Below, piece after piece: positions 10,273 to 23,595 of a DNA stretch of 64,000 nucleotides. A model generated the notes under the pieces. The model did not search any database, was not told the DNA's origin, and was given only the letters and a program-made list of their open reading frames with translations. The position numbers and the translations under genes were made by a program. The first letter of the stretch is position 1. Each line of letters starts with the position of its first letter. Location of the stretch: positions 82,097,942 to 82,161,941 of the forward strand of contig CM038044.1 in the NCBI GenBank assembly GCA_021397845.1, given 5' to 3'. This stretch comes from Areca catechu. Taxonomy: Eukaryota > Streptophyta > Magnoliopsida > Arecales > Arecaceae.

Positions 10273-13200
10273 ATGGCATCTTCATTGTCACTACAAAGTA
10301 TCTTAGATACCAACAAACTAACTGGTCTAAACTATGTGGACTGGTTGAGAAATTTAAAGATTCTGCTATGTTCAGAAAAACTTTCTTATATTCTAGATAC
10401 CCCTAGTCTTAATCCACTAGGGGATGATGCCACAGAGGAAGATATGGCCACATACAAAATATGGCAGAATGACTCCCTTACTGTCAAGTGTATCATACTA
10501 GCCTCTATGACCAATGAGTTACGGAGACAGCATGAAAGCATGGATACTCAATCCATAATCCTCAATTTAAAAGAGCTTTATGGAGAACATAGCAGAACTG
10601 CTAGATATGAAATATCTAGTAGTTATTTCGTGCTAGGATGACAGAGAAAACATCTGTTCAAGATCATGTTCTGAAGTTAATTGACTTGATCACCAGATTG
10701 GATCAATTAGGTTTTATCATGGATGGGGAGTTGAATCAGGATTTAATCCTGCAATCATTTCCGGAGTCATTTTCTCAGTTTATCTTATTATCACATGAAC
10801 AAACTGAACACTTCCTTGCCCAAGCTGTTGAATATGTTAAAAACAGTGGAGAACCATGTTAAGAAAGAAAAGGCTCCACTTCTTCTTGTTGATAAGACCA
10901 ATAAGAAGAAATCAGGCAAAAAGGGTTTTAATAGGAGGCTAAACCCTAAGAGTGGCATCAATAAGAATAAGGAAGGAAAGAAGGCCTCCAAACAGTCGAC
11001 CTGTTTCTTTTGTGGCAAAGCGGGACATTGGAAAAGGAATTGCAAGGCTTACCTTGCAACTGTGAAGCCTGGTGCATTAGATGTACCAAAAGGTATGTAT
11101 GAGATACATGCTATATTGACATTAAATTCATCTATATCAAATACTTGGGTATTGGATACCGCTTGTGTTACCATATATGCAAATCTTTGCAGGACCTCCA
11201 CAAGCGTAAAGTATTGAAGGAAGGTGACTTCAATCTCTATGGTGCTAGTGGTGATATCATCCAAGCAGAAGCTGTAGGGACCTATATTCTGAAGTTGCCT
11301 TCAGGGAAGATCTTGGAGTTAGAAAATTATTATTGTATGCCTAAGATTATTAGGAAAATTATATCTATTCCCTTGTTATTAAAACAAGGATATGTAATGG
11401 ATGTAACGAGCACTGGTTGCTCAATAATGTTATCTAATGAATTTGTTTGTTCTGGCATATTTAGTAATGGGCTCTTAACTATTTCTTCCAATGATAGTGT
11501 TTTTCACGTCAATAATAAAAGAAAAAGGGAAGACTTTAATGATACTTTACTTTGGCATCATCTACTTGGTCATGTTAATGAGTCTAGGATAAGCAAGTTA
11601 TACAAGAAAAAGTTTCTTGATCCTTATGAGTATGAATCATTAGGAACTTGCGAATCATGTCTCATGGGTAAGATGACCAAGACTCCATTTACTGGACATG
11701 GAGAAAGGTCAACTGAGTTATTAGGACTTATACATACTGATGTATGTGGTCCAATTACAACTTAGGCCAGACGTGGATACTCATATTTTATCACTTTTAC
11801 AGATGATTTATCTAGGTGCGGATATGTGTATCTTATGAAACATAAATCTGAAGCCTTTGATAAATTTAAGGAGTATCAAAGTATGGTCGAAAAACAAACC
11901 GGGAAAAGTATTAAAGTTCTTCGGTCTGATCGAGGTGGAGAATACTTTTCCACGGAGTTTTTAGACTATCTTAAAGTTAATGGAATTCTTTCTGAATGGA
12001 CCCCTCCATATACACCACAGCTAAATGGTATAGCTGAAAGGAGGAATCATACCTTATTAGATATAGTACGATCCATGATGTGCTTCACAAATTTACCCAT
12101 TTCCTTCTGGGGTCATGCCCTAGAAACTGCTGTTTACATTCTGAACAAAGTACCTTCTAAATCCATTGTTAGTACTCCATATGAAATTTGGAGTGGAAAG
12201 AAACCGTATCTTAAATATTTTAAGGTATGGGGCTATCCAGCTTATGTTAAAAGAAATTTTGGACATAAGTTGGAACCTAGAGCGGACAAATGTCTATTTA
12301 TTGGATATCCTAGAGAGGGTAGAGGATATCTGTTTTACCATCCAACTGAACAAAAGATTTTTGTCAGCAGACATGCCACTTTTCTAGAAAAAGAGTTTAT
12401 TTTAGAAAACAGCAATGGTAGAACTATTGAACTTGGAGAAGTACAAGAAACATAGATAGACAATTCTCAATCAATAGAACATATAGTTAGATCAGAACCA
12501 GAACACAAAACTCCCCCCCGTAGGTCTGATAGAGTGTCACGGGCACCTGAGAGGTATGGGTTTATTATTGAAAATAATGAAGCCCAAGTCATTCAAAATG
12601 ATGAACCGCTGACCTATACGGAAGCTATCTTGAGTACTGATTCAGATAGATGGCAAGAAGCCATGAAATCCGAGATAGATTCTATGTATGTCAACCAAGT
12701 ATGGACTTTGGTTGATGCACCAGAGGATGTTAATCCTATTGGGTGCAAATGTGTCTATAAGAAAAATATTAGGGCTGACGGCCAAGTTGAAACCTATAAA
12801 GCTAGATTAGTGGCAAAAGGTTTTAGACAAAAACAGGGAATTGATTATGATGAAACATTCTCACCTGTTGCCATGCTCAAATCAATTCGGATTTTACTTG
12901 CTATAGTAGCATACCACGATTATGAGATCTGGAAAATGGATGTGAAGACTGCATTCCTCAATAGTTTCCTTGAAGAAGAAGTCTACATGTCACAGCCAGA
13001 AGATTTTATTTCAAAGAATAAACCTAATCAAGTATGCAAGCTAAAGAAATCCATTTATGGATTAAAGCAAGCTTCAAGGAGTAGGAACATACACTTTGAT
13101 GAAACTATTAAAAGGATTGGTTTTATCAAAAATATGGATGAACCCTGTGTTTATAAGAAGACTAGTGAGAGTGCCATAGTCATCTTGGTTCTGTATGTAG

Positions 13201-13578
13201 ATGACATACTCCTCATTGGGAATGATATCCCAATATTACAATCAGTCAAGGTTTAGCTATCAAACCAGTTTTCCATGAATGATTTGGGAGAAGCATCCTA
13301 TATACTAGGTATTAAGATCTATAGAGATAGGTCTAAGAGGATGCTAGGTTTATCCCAGTCTAGGTACATTAACTTAGTGCTGAAAAGATTCAGCATGGAT
13401 GGAAGTAAAAGAGGTTATCTTCCTATGAGTCAAGGCATACATCTTTCCAAAAGGATGTCTCCTAAGACACCTGAAGAAAGAAATAGAATGAATTCTATAC
13501 CTTATGCTTCAGCAATAGGGTCCATAATGTATGCCATGTTATGTACCACGCCTGATGTGGCATATGCTTTAGGCATTG
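10273..13578 (+). pseudogene. Unit 1 Angela-like gag-pol, frameshifted and lacking RNase H
   Basis: It starts MASSLSLQSILDTNKLTG. Gag is frameshifted near 10618 and 10790. The zinc knuckle CFFCGKAGHWKRNC (about 11005-11046) is intact. The protease active site reads LDTAC, not the usual DTG or DSG, and a 1-bp deletion follows near 11165. Integrase runs from about 11550 (HHLLGHVNE, CESCLMGK; RSDRGGEYFSTEF; PYTPQLNGIAERRN) with a TAG at 11763-11765, and another TAG lies at 12453-12455. RT runs from 12534 (KARLVAKGFRQ, MDVKTAFLN, LYVDDILLIGND near 13195) with TGG changed to TAG at 13254-13256. The frame ends at YALGIV, where LTR2 begins, so about 600 bp encoding RNase H and the polypurine tract are missing. 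It cannot yield a working polyprotein. Confidence 0.92.
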
Positions 13579-16008
13579 TGAAAGGGATATGCCCTACAAG
13601 TCAATCTATGTTGTATCTCCCAAACCATTGTAATTGACAATATTCTAATAAAGGCATTATTTTTCATCATACACTGTGTTTATTATTATATGATGAACCC
13701 CATAGATTAGGGCTATGATTTTTGGGTTATGATGAGATCATACCAGTGAGACCTAAAGTCTTAAAACCTTAATCTAAAATATTCCTAGTCAAATGAACCT
13801 TGAGTAGGGGATCAAGTTTTTCGGTAAGACTAGCACATCCTATGTATACTGAATAGGGTGACTGCTCTCACAGTCACTTGTGTATGACACTAATACTAGG
13901 ATGTAGGTGCTCATTAGGGAATGAGTTCACTGATATGATCCAACTTGAGAACATCTAATGGAGTCTTAGCTACATGTCAATAGAAGGTTCTCATAGTGGG
14001 AGTGGTACAAGTAATCCTTTGACCTGAGACTGCCATAAGTACCTTATGTACATGAACCCATGCTTTGGTATCATGACACTGAGTCATGCACAGGATTGAT
14101 ACTGGGAGTGGTGAATTGGATATGAAGGTAATGAGTAGGTTAACAAGGAATCGATCACTCTTAGTAAGAGGAGATTGCATCCAGCTAGTTATCAATCGGA
14201 TGATGATTCAGGGAATCTTCGATCAAAGTAAAGATATTAGAGATGGTTTCTAATATCAAGATAATTGAATCATCAATATAAGATTGAGCTAGAAACAAAT
14301 ATAATATTGGATTTGACATATATCCATATCCATAATTATATTTTGGATGCAGTCTGATCGAAGGATTTAATTGTACGGTAACTTTCTACTGAAGGGTAGT
14401 TTTGGTATTTCACCAGAATTTCCATTTCTTATGGGTAGACATGACACGTTGCTAAACGTCAATCTTGTCTTGTGGGTTAATTAAATTGAATGATCACTTA
14501 TTAGGAATAGTCCTAATTGATCATAATCGGGTAAGCCCAATTTGACCTAAATCGATTAGAAAGAGTTCTAATAAAATTAGGTCAACTTGTATTCGAACCC
14601 ACTGCTGGCTAGATGTGGAACCCAATGGATCACACACACTTAAGAGAATTGATCAAGTATTTCATTTTATAATTATATCATCTTTGCATGATGACACTCT
14701 AGCAGGTGTTGCAAATCCTAGCTTCTATTCGAATTAGATTCGAATTAGGGTTCCGGATTGGTTCAATTTGGGTTCTAATTGGATCTAATTAGACCCTAAT
14801 TGAGGTTATAGGTATTACGGCTAACCCTATTGGCTAACCAGATATCTAGGCTAGCCCCCCACCCGCTCCTTAGCCCTTGCACGCCAAAATGCCAAGAGTC
14901 CATGCGCTAATGGAATCTTGGCGCGCCAAATGGAGGAGTCCATGGGCGCATGTAATCTTGGTGCGCCTACTTAATTCTCCGATGAATTAAGATGGGGCAG
15001 AATTCCTTCTCTCTTTTAGCACCTCAATTGTCCCCCCTTGGATTGGAATCCAAGGGTTGATGTTTTTTTGAGAAAGGTAGAAAGCATTCGTTGCTTCCCG
15101 GTTGCGCCAAATAACATCTCTTCGGAGATTAAAAGTCGCGACTCCTTTCTTTTAAAAACATCATGATTTTTCATTTAAGAAAAGCCGTGGGATTTATCCA
15201 GAGGGCCGTGAGAAGGAAGGATGGGGCGTGAGAAAATGAGAAAGGGTGTGAGAAGTTTTTCACGGAGAGTTGTGTGGGTGCCTCTCTGAAATCTATTTAA
15301 AGGGTCAGGAAAATCAGAACTCCGTAATTGTAATTTTTTTTCTTCTTCCTCTCCTAAAGACTCTTTCTCTCTTTTCTTGTTCTTGCACTATTTTCTTTAC
15401 AGAGTACATCTCTGTCGAAACTCTGTTACTGAACAAGAACAAGAGCGAAAGTCTCCGACGGTAAAGGAAAGAAGGAGTTCTGATTTTATTCCTTCTTTCT
15501 TACATTAAGACATTCTTGTCTTAGTTTCTCCTCCAATTTAAGACAAGTCTAAATCCCCTTAGGACAAAGTCTTATCTTCAAGACAAGAGTGTCTTAGAGG
15601 GTCGAGGTCATAGTGGAAGGAGGAGAAGAGATAAATAAAAGAAAGGCAACCTCTTGTTTGGAAGAATTCCAGCCATAATCCGAAGAATTGAGTTCTAGGA
15701 AAAAGAACTCAATAGGAGGAACCATTAGACAAGAAGATAGTGTTCTTGATCATTGCTCTGTGTGGATCACCATCGGAGGGTGGACACTTGGATGCCTGGT
15801 GAATTCAAATAGCCCGTCGATCTTCAAGTTTTAAGTCTACGTAAATTGGAATTAGCGATTACAGGTTGGTATTCTAATTCAATTTGCATAGAAATGTTTG
15901 TCTTCATACATTCTAGTCTTATTAAAGAGTTCCTGTTTTAGGGTTTTTGTGCATATTAATTTCAATTTTTGAAATTACCCTTCCGCTGCATTGCACCAGA
16001 ACCCTATA
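13579..16008 (+). repeat. Angela-like LTR2
   Basis: It starts TGAAAGGGATATGCCC and ends CCCTATA; the terminal CA has become TA. It is 2430 bp long. Its left neighbour is truncated unit 1 coding sequence rather than a polypurine tract. Its right neighbour is the unit 2 primer-binding site. Confidence 0.92.
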
Positions 16009-17237
16009 GTGGTATCAAAGCCACCTTAATTAGGACTATAATCTATGATAGTTTGTATGTCACATCTTAGGGTTTTTAAATCCTAATATGTTACTACACT
16101 TAGCATATCTTTGATTGCATATATGTTTTGATGTATGTCACTAGTTAGGATTTTTCACTCAAACTCAGCATATCTTTGATTGCATATATGTTTTGATGTA
16201 TGTCACTAGTTAGGATTTTTCACTCAAACCCTAATTATTATAGAGATATGTTTAGTTTTGAAGTCATCATATTGAAATAAGGTTGCCCTGGCATAATGGT
16301 GGATACATTATGTGGTAAATGGTTGTCCTAGTATGATGACACACTTAGCACATATTTGTTTATTTATAAGAGTGATATGTTGATTATGATACATTCTATA
16401 AGAATGTGCTGGCAATTTATAAATCCCTCTTAAAAATTATATTAAGTCTTAGCATATTTAACTAATAAGCATCACTAGTCATGATGTACAATTGATCATT
16501 CGGTGTCTAGAAAGGTGGTTCTGGGAAGGTAAAGAGAATTGTGGTTTTTTAATTGGTTCTGTTGACTGACCTGGCCAATTTTTATTGGTGTCTAGGAAAG
16601 CAACGGGGAGACTCCCACATCTCTTCCACTTGCCTGGCCGATTTGATTAAATTTAAATCTTGACTAAAATGCTTAGTGTTAAAAATACTATATATTGGCC
16701 TTCCTTCATGCTGGATCATTATTGTGTTATGAACTACATTAGGTTTGTTGTGTTATCTGCAAGACCTAATATGGTGATTGACATAATACTAGTCTAGTGC
16801 ATAGATATGTTTACAGTATATTCAGTATAATGCTTTGTTGTGTTATCTGCAAGGGCATTATATTTGAGTATTGACTGTATAGAAATGAAAGGGTCTTGAC
16901 TTAACTAGAACATTATGGTTTGTTGTGTTTTCTATAAGACTAATAATGTTCTAGAGGCCAAGTTACTTCTTGAGAATTATATGATATATAATTAGAAGAG
17001 TTTCCTACCTTTGAGCTTATAAAAGATTTGTTGTGTTTTCTGCAATATCTTTTATAAGTTATTAGGATCTCAATTTCACTAAGAAAAACCGATCAGGGTT
17101 CTTCTCAATTATCAAAGTGAGGGCTATGATTTTTGATAAAATAGTGGAAGACATAATTAAATTGAAGACCTAATTTAATTATGTAAGTCATTTCATGGTT
17201 GTTTGCTCATGTATTATTCTATATTAAATGTAGATAA
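16009..17237 (+). other. Unit 2 leader with structured-RNA elements and a 65-bp duplication
   Basis: A 65-bp direct duplication (16102-16166 and 16167-16231) is unique to this copy. The GTGTCTAG module is at 16503-16643. The four constant-loop hairpins have arms 16738-16744/16764-16770, 16826-16833/16855-16862, 16907-16916/16943-16952 and 17016-17027/17047-17058. Arms are fully complementary; the loops have point changes (TCTATAAG in the third, CAAT end in the fourth). Confidence 0.8.
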
Positions 17238-20200
17238 ATTGCATCTTCATTATCACTGTGAAGTATCTTAGATACCAACAAACTAACTGGTCTGAACTAT
17301 GTAGACTGTTTGAGAAATTTAAAGATTGTGCTGAGTTCAGAAAAACTTTCTTATATTCTTGATACCCCTAGTCTTAATCCACTAGGGGATGATGCGACAG
17401 AGGAAGATATGGCCACATACAAAATATGGCAGAATGACTCCCTTACTGTCAAGTGTATCATACTAGCCTCTATGACCAATGAGTTACAGAGACAGCATGA
17501 AAGCATGGATACTCAATCCATAATGCTCAATTTAAAAGAGCTTTATGGAGAACATAGCAGAACTACTAGATATGAAATATCTAAGCAGCTATTCCGTGCT
17601 AGGATGACAGAAGGAACATCCGTTCAGGATCATGTTCTGAAGGTAATTGACTTGATCACCAGATTGGGTCAATTAGGTTTTATCATGGATGGGGAGTTGA
17701 ATCAGGATTTAATCCTGCAATCACTCCCGGAGTCATTTTCTCAGTTTGTCTAGAATTATCACATGAACAAACTGAACACTTCCTTGCCTGAGTTGTTAAA
17801 TATGTTAAAAATAGCGGAGAACCACGTTAAGAAAGAAAAGACTCCACTTCTTCTTGTTGATAAGACCAATAAGAAGAAATCAAGCAAAAAGGGTTTTAAT
17901 AGGAGGCTAAACCCTAAGAGTGGCATCAATAAGAATAAGGAAAGAAGGCCTCCAAACAGTCGACCTGTTTCTTTTGTGGCAAAGCGGGACATTGGAAAAG
18001 GAATTGCAAGGCTTACCTTGCAACTGTGAAGCCTGGTGCATCAGATGTACGAAAAGGTATGTATGAGATACATGCTATATTGACATTAAATTCATCTATA
18101 TCAAATACTTGGGTATTGGATACTGCTTGTGGTTACCATATATGCAAATCTTTGCAGGACCTCCACAAGCTTAAAGTATTGAAGGAAGGTGACTTCAATC
18201 TCTACGGTGCTAGTGGTGATATCATCCAAGCAGAAGCTGTAGGGACCTATATTCTGAAGTTGCCTTCAGGAAAGATCTTGGAGATAGAAAATTGTTATTG
18301 TATGCCTAAGATTATTAGGAACATTATATCTATTCCCTTGTTATTAAAACAAGGATATTTAATGGATGTAACGAGCACTGGTTGCTCGATAATGTTATCT
18401 AATGAATTTATTTGTTCTGGCATATTTAGCATTGGGCTCTTAACTATTTCTTCCAATGATAGTGTTTTTCATGTCAATAATAAAAGAAAAAGAGAAGACT
18501 TTAATGATACTTTACTTTGGCATCATCGACTTGGTCATGTTAATGAGTCTATGATAAGCAAGTTATACAAGGAAAAATTCCTTGATCCTTATGAGTATGA
18601 ATCATTAGGAACTTGCGAATCTTGTCTAATGGGTAAGATGACCAAGACTCCATTTACTGGACATGGAGAAAGGTCAATTGAGTTATTAGGACTTATACAT
18701 ACTGATGTATGTGGTCCAATGACAACTCAGGCCAGAGGTGGATACTCATATTTTATCACTTTTATAGAGGATTTATCTAGGTTCGGATTTGTGTATCTTA
18801 TGAAACATTAATCTGATGCCTTTGATAAATTTGAGTATCAAAGTATGGTCAAAAAACAAACTGGGAAAAGTATTAAAGTTCTTCGGTCTGATCGAGGAGG
18901 ATAATACTTTTCCACGGAGTTTTTAGACTATGTTAAAGTTAATGGAATTCTTTCTGAATGGACCCCTCCATATACACCATAGCTAAATGGTATAGCTGAA
19001 AGGAGGATTTGTACCTTATTAGATGTGGTACGATCCATGATGTGCTTCACAAATTTACCCATTTCCTTCTGGGGTCATGCCCTAGAAACTGCTGTTTACA
19101 TTCTGAACAAAGTACCTTCTAAATCCGTTGTTAATACTCCATATGAAATTTGGAGTGGAAAGAAACCGTATCATAAATATTTTAAGGTATGGGGCTGTCC
19201 AGCTTATGTTAAAAAAAATTTTGGACATAAGTTGGAACCTAGAGTGGACAAATGTCTATTTATAGGATATCCTAGAGAGGATAGAGGATATCTGTTTTAC
19301 CATCCAACTGAACAAAAGATTTTTGTCAGCAGACGTGCCACTTTTCTAGAAAAAGAGTTTATTTTAGAAAAGGGCAATGGTAGAACTATTGAACTTGGAG
19401 AAGTACAAGAAACATAGATAGACAATTCTCAGTCAAAAGAACATATAGTTAGGACAGAACCAGACAACAAAACTCCTCTCCGTAGGTCTGATAGAGTGCC
19501 ACGGGCACTTGAGAGGTATGGGTTTATTATTGAAAATAATGAAGCCCAAGTCATTCAAAATGATGAACCTCTGACCTATACGGAAGCTATCTTGAGTACT
19601 GATTCAGATAGATGGCAAGAAGCCATGGAATCCGAGATAGACTCCATGTATGTCAACCAAGTATGGTCTTTGGTCGATGCACCAGAAGGTGTTAATCCTA
19701 TTGGGTGCAAACGGGTCTATAAGAAAAATATTGGGGCTGATCGCCAAGTTGAAACCTATAAAGCTAGATTAGTGGCAAAAGGTTTTAGACAAAAATTGGG
19801 AATTGATTATGATGAAACATTCTCACCTGTTGCCATACTCAAATCAATTCGGATTTTACTTGCTATAGCAGCATACGACGATTATGAGATCTGGCAGATG
19901 GATGTGAAGACTGCATTCCTCAATGGTTTCCTTGGGGAAGAAGTCTACATGTCACAGCCAGAAGGTTTTATTTCAAAGAATAAACCTAATCAAGTATGCA
20001 AGCTAAAAAAATCCATTTATGGATTAAAGCAAGCTTCAAGGAGTTGTAACATCCGCTTTGATGAAACTATTAAAAGGTTTGGTTTTATCAAAAATGAGGA
20101 TGAATCCTGTGTTTATAAGAAGACTAGTGGGAGTGCCATAGTCTTCTTGGTTCTGTTTATAGATGACATACTCCTCATTGGGAATGATATCCCAATATTA

Positions 20201-21142
20201 CAATCAGTCAAGGTTTGGCTATCAAACCAATTTTCCATGAAAGATTTGGGAGAAGCATCCTATATGCTAGGTATTAAGATCTATAGTGATAGATCTAAGA
20301 GGATGCTAGGTTTATCCCAATCTAGGTACATTGACTTAGTGCTGAAAAGATTCAGCATGGATGGAAGTAAAAGTGGTTATCTTCCTTTGAGTCAAGGCAT
20401 ACATTTTTCTAAAAGGATGTCTCCTAAGACACCTGAAGAAAGAAATAGAATGAATTCTATACCTTATGCTTCGGCAGTAGGGTCCATAATGTATGCCATG
20501 TTATGTACAAGGCCTGATTTGGCATATGCTTTAGGCATTGTCTGTAGGTTTCAGGCTGATCCAGGAGAGAATCATTGGAAAGCAGTTAAAAATATTCTTA
20601 AGTACCTGAGAAGGACTAAGGATATTTTTCTGGTTTATGGTGGTTCTGATCTTAAACTAGAAGCTTATTCTGATTCTAGTTTTCAATCAGACTCTGATGA
20701 TAGCAAATCCATTTCGGGATTTGTTTTTACCCTAAATGGTGGAGTAGTGAGTTGGAAGAGTACCAAGAAGCAGACTGTAGCTGACTCAACCACAGAGGCA
20801 GAATACATGGCTGTCAGTGAAGCCGCCAAGGAAGCAGTCTGGATGAAGAAGTTTATCATAGAGTTGGGTGTTGTTCCTGAGATTGAAAACCCAGTGTCAC
20901 TTTATTGTGACAACACTGGAGCTATTGCTCAAGCTAAGGAACCAAGAGCTCATCATAAGTCCAAGCACATTCTGAGAAGCTTCCATCTTGTCCGAGAAAT
21001 TGTAGAAAGACAAGATGTCTACATAAATAGAGTTGATACAAAGAACAATGTAGCAGACCCGTTCACTAATGCTCTACCACATCGAGAGTTTGATCGCCAC
21101 GTCGAGTGTATGGGATTAAGATTTAAAGGCGATTGGCTTTAG
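17238..21142 (+). pseudogene. Unit 2 Angela-like gag-pol, start codon lost
   Basis: The expected gag ATG is ATT at 17238-17240, and a CGA-to-TGA-type stop follows at 17259-17261. Gag continues from 17310 with a TAG at 17751-17753 and a frameshift in the zinc-knuckle region (about 17942). Protease (LDTACGYHIC) and integrase occupy 18026-19417, with stops at 18809-18811, near 18903 and near 18981, and a 3-bp in-frame deletion near 18833. The TAG at 19415-19417 is at the same codon as the unit 1 stop at 12453. The RT-RNase H part (19496-21142) is open. RNase H residues are visible in YSDSS, TTEAEYMA, YCDNTGA and NNVADPF. The natural stop follows GDWL. Confidence 0.9.
19496..21142 (+). CDS. Open RT-RNase H segment of unit 2 (548 codons)
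   Basis: This is the longest open piece of the unit 2 pol pseudogene. RT motifs in order are YKARLVAKGFRQ, MDVKTAFLNGFL, LKKSIYGLKQASRS and LFIDDILLIGND (FIDD in place of the usual YVDD). RNase H follows from about codon 395. It is in frame with the upstream part but separated from it by the TAG at 19415, and it has no initiation signals of its own, so it is a fragment rather than an independent gene. Confidence 0.6.
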   Translation: MPRALERYGFIIENNEAQVIQNDEPLTYTEAILSTDSDRWQEAMESEIDSMYVNQVWSLVDAPEGVNPIGCKRVYKKNIGADRQVETYKARLVAKGFRQKLGIDYDETFSPVAILKSIRILLAIAAYDDYEIWQMDVKTAFLNGFLGEEVYMSQPEGFISKNKPNQVCKLKKSIYGLKQASRSCNIRFDETIKRFGFIKNEDESCVYKKTSGSAIVFLVLFIDDILLIGNDIPILQSVKVWLSNQFSMKDLGEASYMLGIKIYSDRSKRMLGLSQSRYIDLVLKRFSMDGSKSGYLPLSQGIHFSKRMSPKTPEERNRMNSIPYASAVGSIMYAMLCTRPDLAYALGIVCRFQADPGENHWKAVKNILKYLRRTKDIFLVYGGSDLKLEAYSDSSFQSDSDDSKSISGFVFTLNGGVVSWKSTKKQTVADSTTEAEYMAVSEAAKEAVWMKKFIIELGVVPEIENPVSLYCDNTGAIAQAKEPRAHHKSKHILRSFHLVREIVERQDVYINRVDTKNNVADPFTNALPHREFDRHVECMGLRFKGDWL

Positions 21143-21145
21143 TGC

Positions 21146-21156
21146 AAGTGGGAGAT
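21146..21156 (+). promoter_or_regulatory. Polypurine tract between unit 2 and LTR3
   Basis: AAGTGGGAGAT directly precedes the TG of LTR3. The same tract precedes LTR4 (28678-28688) and LTR5 (45744-45754). Confidence 0.85.
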
Positions 21157-23595
21157 TGAAAGAAATATGCCCTACAAGCCAATCTATGTTGTATCTCCCA
21201 AACCAATGTAATTGACAATATTCTAATAAAGGCATTATTTTTCATCATACGCTGTGTTTGTTATTATATGATGAACCCCATAGATTAGGGCTATGATTTT
21301 AGGGTTATGATGAGATCATACCGGTGAGACCTAAAGTCTTAAAACCTTAATCTTAAATATTCCTAGTCAAAGGAACCTTGAGTAGGGGATCAAGTTTTCC
21401 GGTAAGACTAGCACATCCTATGTATACTGAATAGGGTGACTGCTCTCACAGTCACTTGTGTATGACCCTAATACTTGGATGTGGGTTCTCATTAGAGATT
21501 GAGTTCACTGTTATGATCCAATTTGAGAACATCTAATGGAGTCTTAGCTACATGTCAATAGAAGGTTCTCATAGTGGGAGTGGTACAAGTAATCCTTTGA
21601 CTTGAGACTGCCATAAGTACCTTATGTACATGAACCCATGCTTTGGTTCAATCCTAATCATGACACTGAGTCATGCACAGGATTGATACTGGGAATGGTG
21701 AATTGGATATGAACGTAATAAGTAGGTCCACAAGGAATCGATCACTCTTAGTAAGAGGAGATTGCATCTAGCTAGTTATCAATCGGATGATGATTCAGGG
21801 AATCTTTGATCAAAGTAAAGATATTAAAGATGGTTTCTAATATCAAGATAATTGAATCATCAATATAAGATTGAGCTAGAAACAGATATAATATTGGATT
21901 TGATATATATCCATATCTATAATTATATTTTGGGTGCAGGCTGATCGAAGGATTTAATTGTACGGTAACTTTCTACTGAAGGGTAGTTTTGGTATTTCAC
22001 CATAATTTTCATATCTTCCGGGTAGACATGACACATTGCTAGACGTCAATCTTGTCTTGTGGGTTGATTAAATTGAATGATCACTTATTAGGAAGACTCC
22101 TAATTGATCATAATCGGGTAAGCCCGATTTGACCTAAATTGATTAGAAAGAGTTCTAATCAAATTAGGGCAACTTGTATTCGAACCCACTGCTGGCTAGA
22201 TGTGGAACCCAATGGGTCATACACACTTAAAAGAATTAATCAAGGGTTTAATTTTATAATTAAATCATCTTTGCATGATGACACTTTAGCAGGTGTTGCA
22301 AATCCTAGCTTCTATTCGAATTAGATTCGAATTAGGGTTCCGTATTGGTTCAATTTGGGTTCTAATTGAATCTAATTCGACCCTAATTGAGGTTATAGTG
22401 ATTATGGCTAACCCTACTGGCTAACCAGGTATCTAGGCTAGCCTTCCACCCACTCCTTATCCCTTGCACGCCAAAATGCCAAGAATCCATGCGCAAATGG
22501 ACTCTTGGCATGCCAAATGGAGGAGTCCATGGGTGCATGGACTCTTGGCGCGCACACTTAATTCTCCGATGAATTAAGATGGGGTGGCATTCCTTCTCTC
22601 TTTTAGCGTCTCAGTTATCCGCCCTTGGATTGTAATCCAAGGGTTGATGTTTTTTTGAGAAAGGCAGAAAGCATTCATTGCTTCCAGGTTGCACGAAATA
22701 ACATCTCTTCGTAGATTAAAAGTCACGACTCCTTTCTTTTAAAAACATCATGATTTTTCATTTAAGAAAAGCCATGGGATTTATACGGAGGGCCGTGAGA
22801 AGGAAGGATGGGGTGTGAGAAAATGAGAAAGGGCGTGAGAAGTTTTTCACGGAGAGTTGTGTGGGCGCCTCTCTGAAATCTATTTAAGGGGTCAGGAAAA
22901 TCAGAACTCCGTAATTGTAATTTTTTTTCTTCTTCCTCTCCTAAAGACTCTTTCTCTCTTTTCTTGTTCTTGCACTGTTTCCTTTACAGAGTACATCTCC
23001 ATCGAAACTCTGCTACTAAACAAGAACAAGAACGAAAGTCTCCGACGGTAAAGTAAAGAAGGAGTTCTGATTTTATTCCTTTTTTCTTACATTAAGACAT
23101 TCTTGTCTTAGTTTCTCCTCCAATTTAAGACAAGTCTAAATCCCCTTAGGACAAAGTCTTATCTACAAGACAAGAGTGTCTTAGAGGGTCAAGGTCTTAG
23201 TGGAAGGAGAAGAAGAGATAAATAAAAGGAATGCAACCTCTTGTCTAGAAGAATTCCAGCCATAATCCGAAGAATTGAGTTCTAGGAAGAAGAACTCAAT
23301 AGGAGGAACCATTGGACAAGAAGATAGTGTTCTTGATCATTGCTCTGTGTGGATCACCATCGGAGGGCGGACACTTGGACGCCTGGTGAATTCAAATAGC
23401 CCGTCGATCTTCAAGTTTTAAGTCTTTATAAATTGGAATTAGCGATTACAGGTTGATATTCTAATTCAATTTGTATAGAAATATTTGTCTTCATACATTC
23501 TAGTCTTATTAAGGAGTTCCTATTTTAGAGTTTTTGTGCATATTAATTTCAATTTTTGAAATTACCCTTCCGCTGCGTTGCACCGGAACCCTACA
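21157..23595 (+). repeat. Angela-like LTR3
   Basis: It starts TGAAAGAAATATGCCC, ends CCCTACA and is 2439 bp long. It is bordered on the left by a polypurine tract and on the right by a primer-binding site, so it serves units 2 and 3 at once. Confidence 0.93.

Noticed and set aside
11049..11264. Minus-strand ORFs over gag and zinc-knuckle regions in all units (for example 10791-11045, 25285-25539, 41663-41917)
   Set aside because: They repeat only because the plus-strand gag is conserved, and they are not independent genes.
22139..22324. Short ORF in LTR3
   Set aside because: The matching stretch in the other LTRs is broken, and there is no protein similarity.
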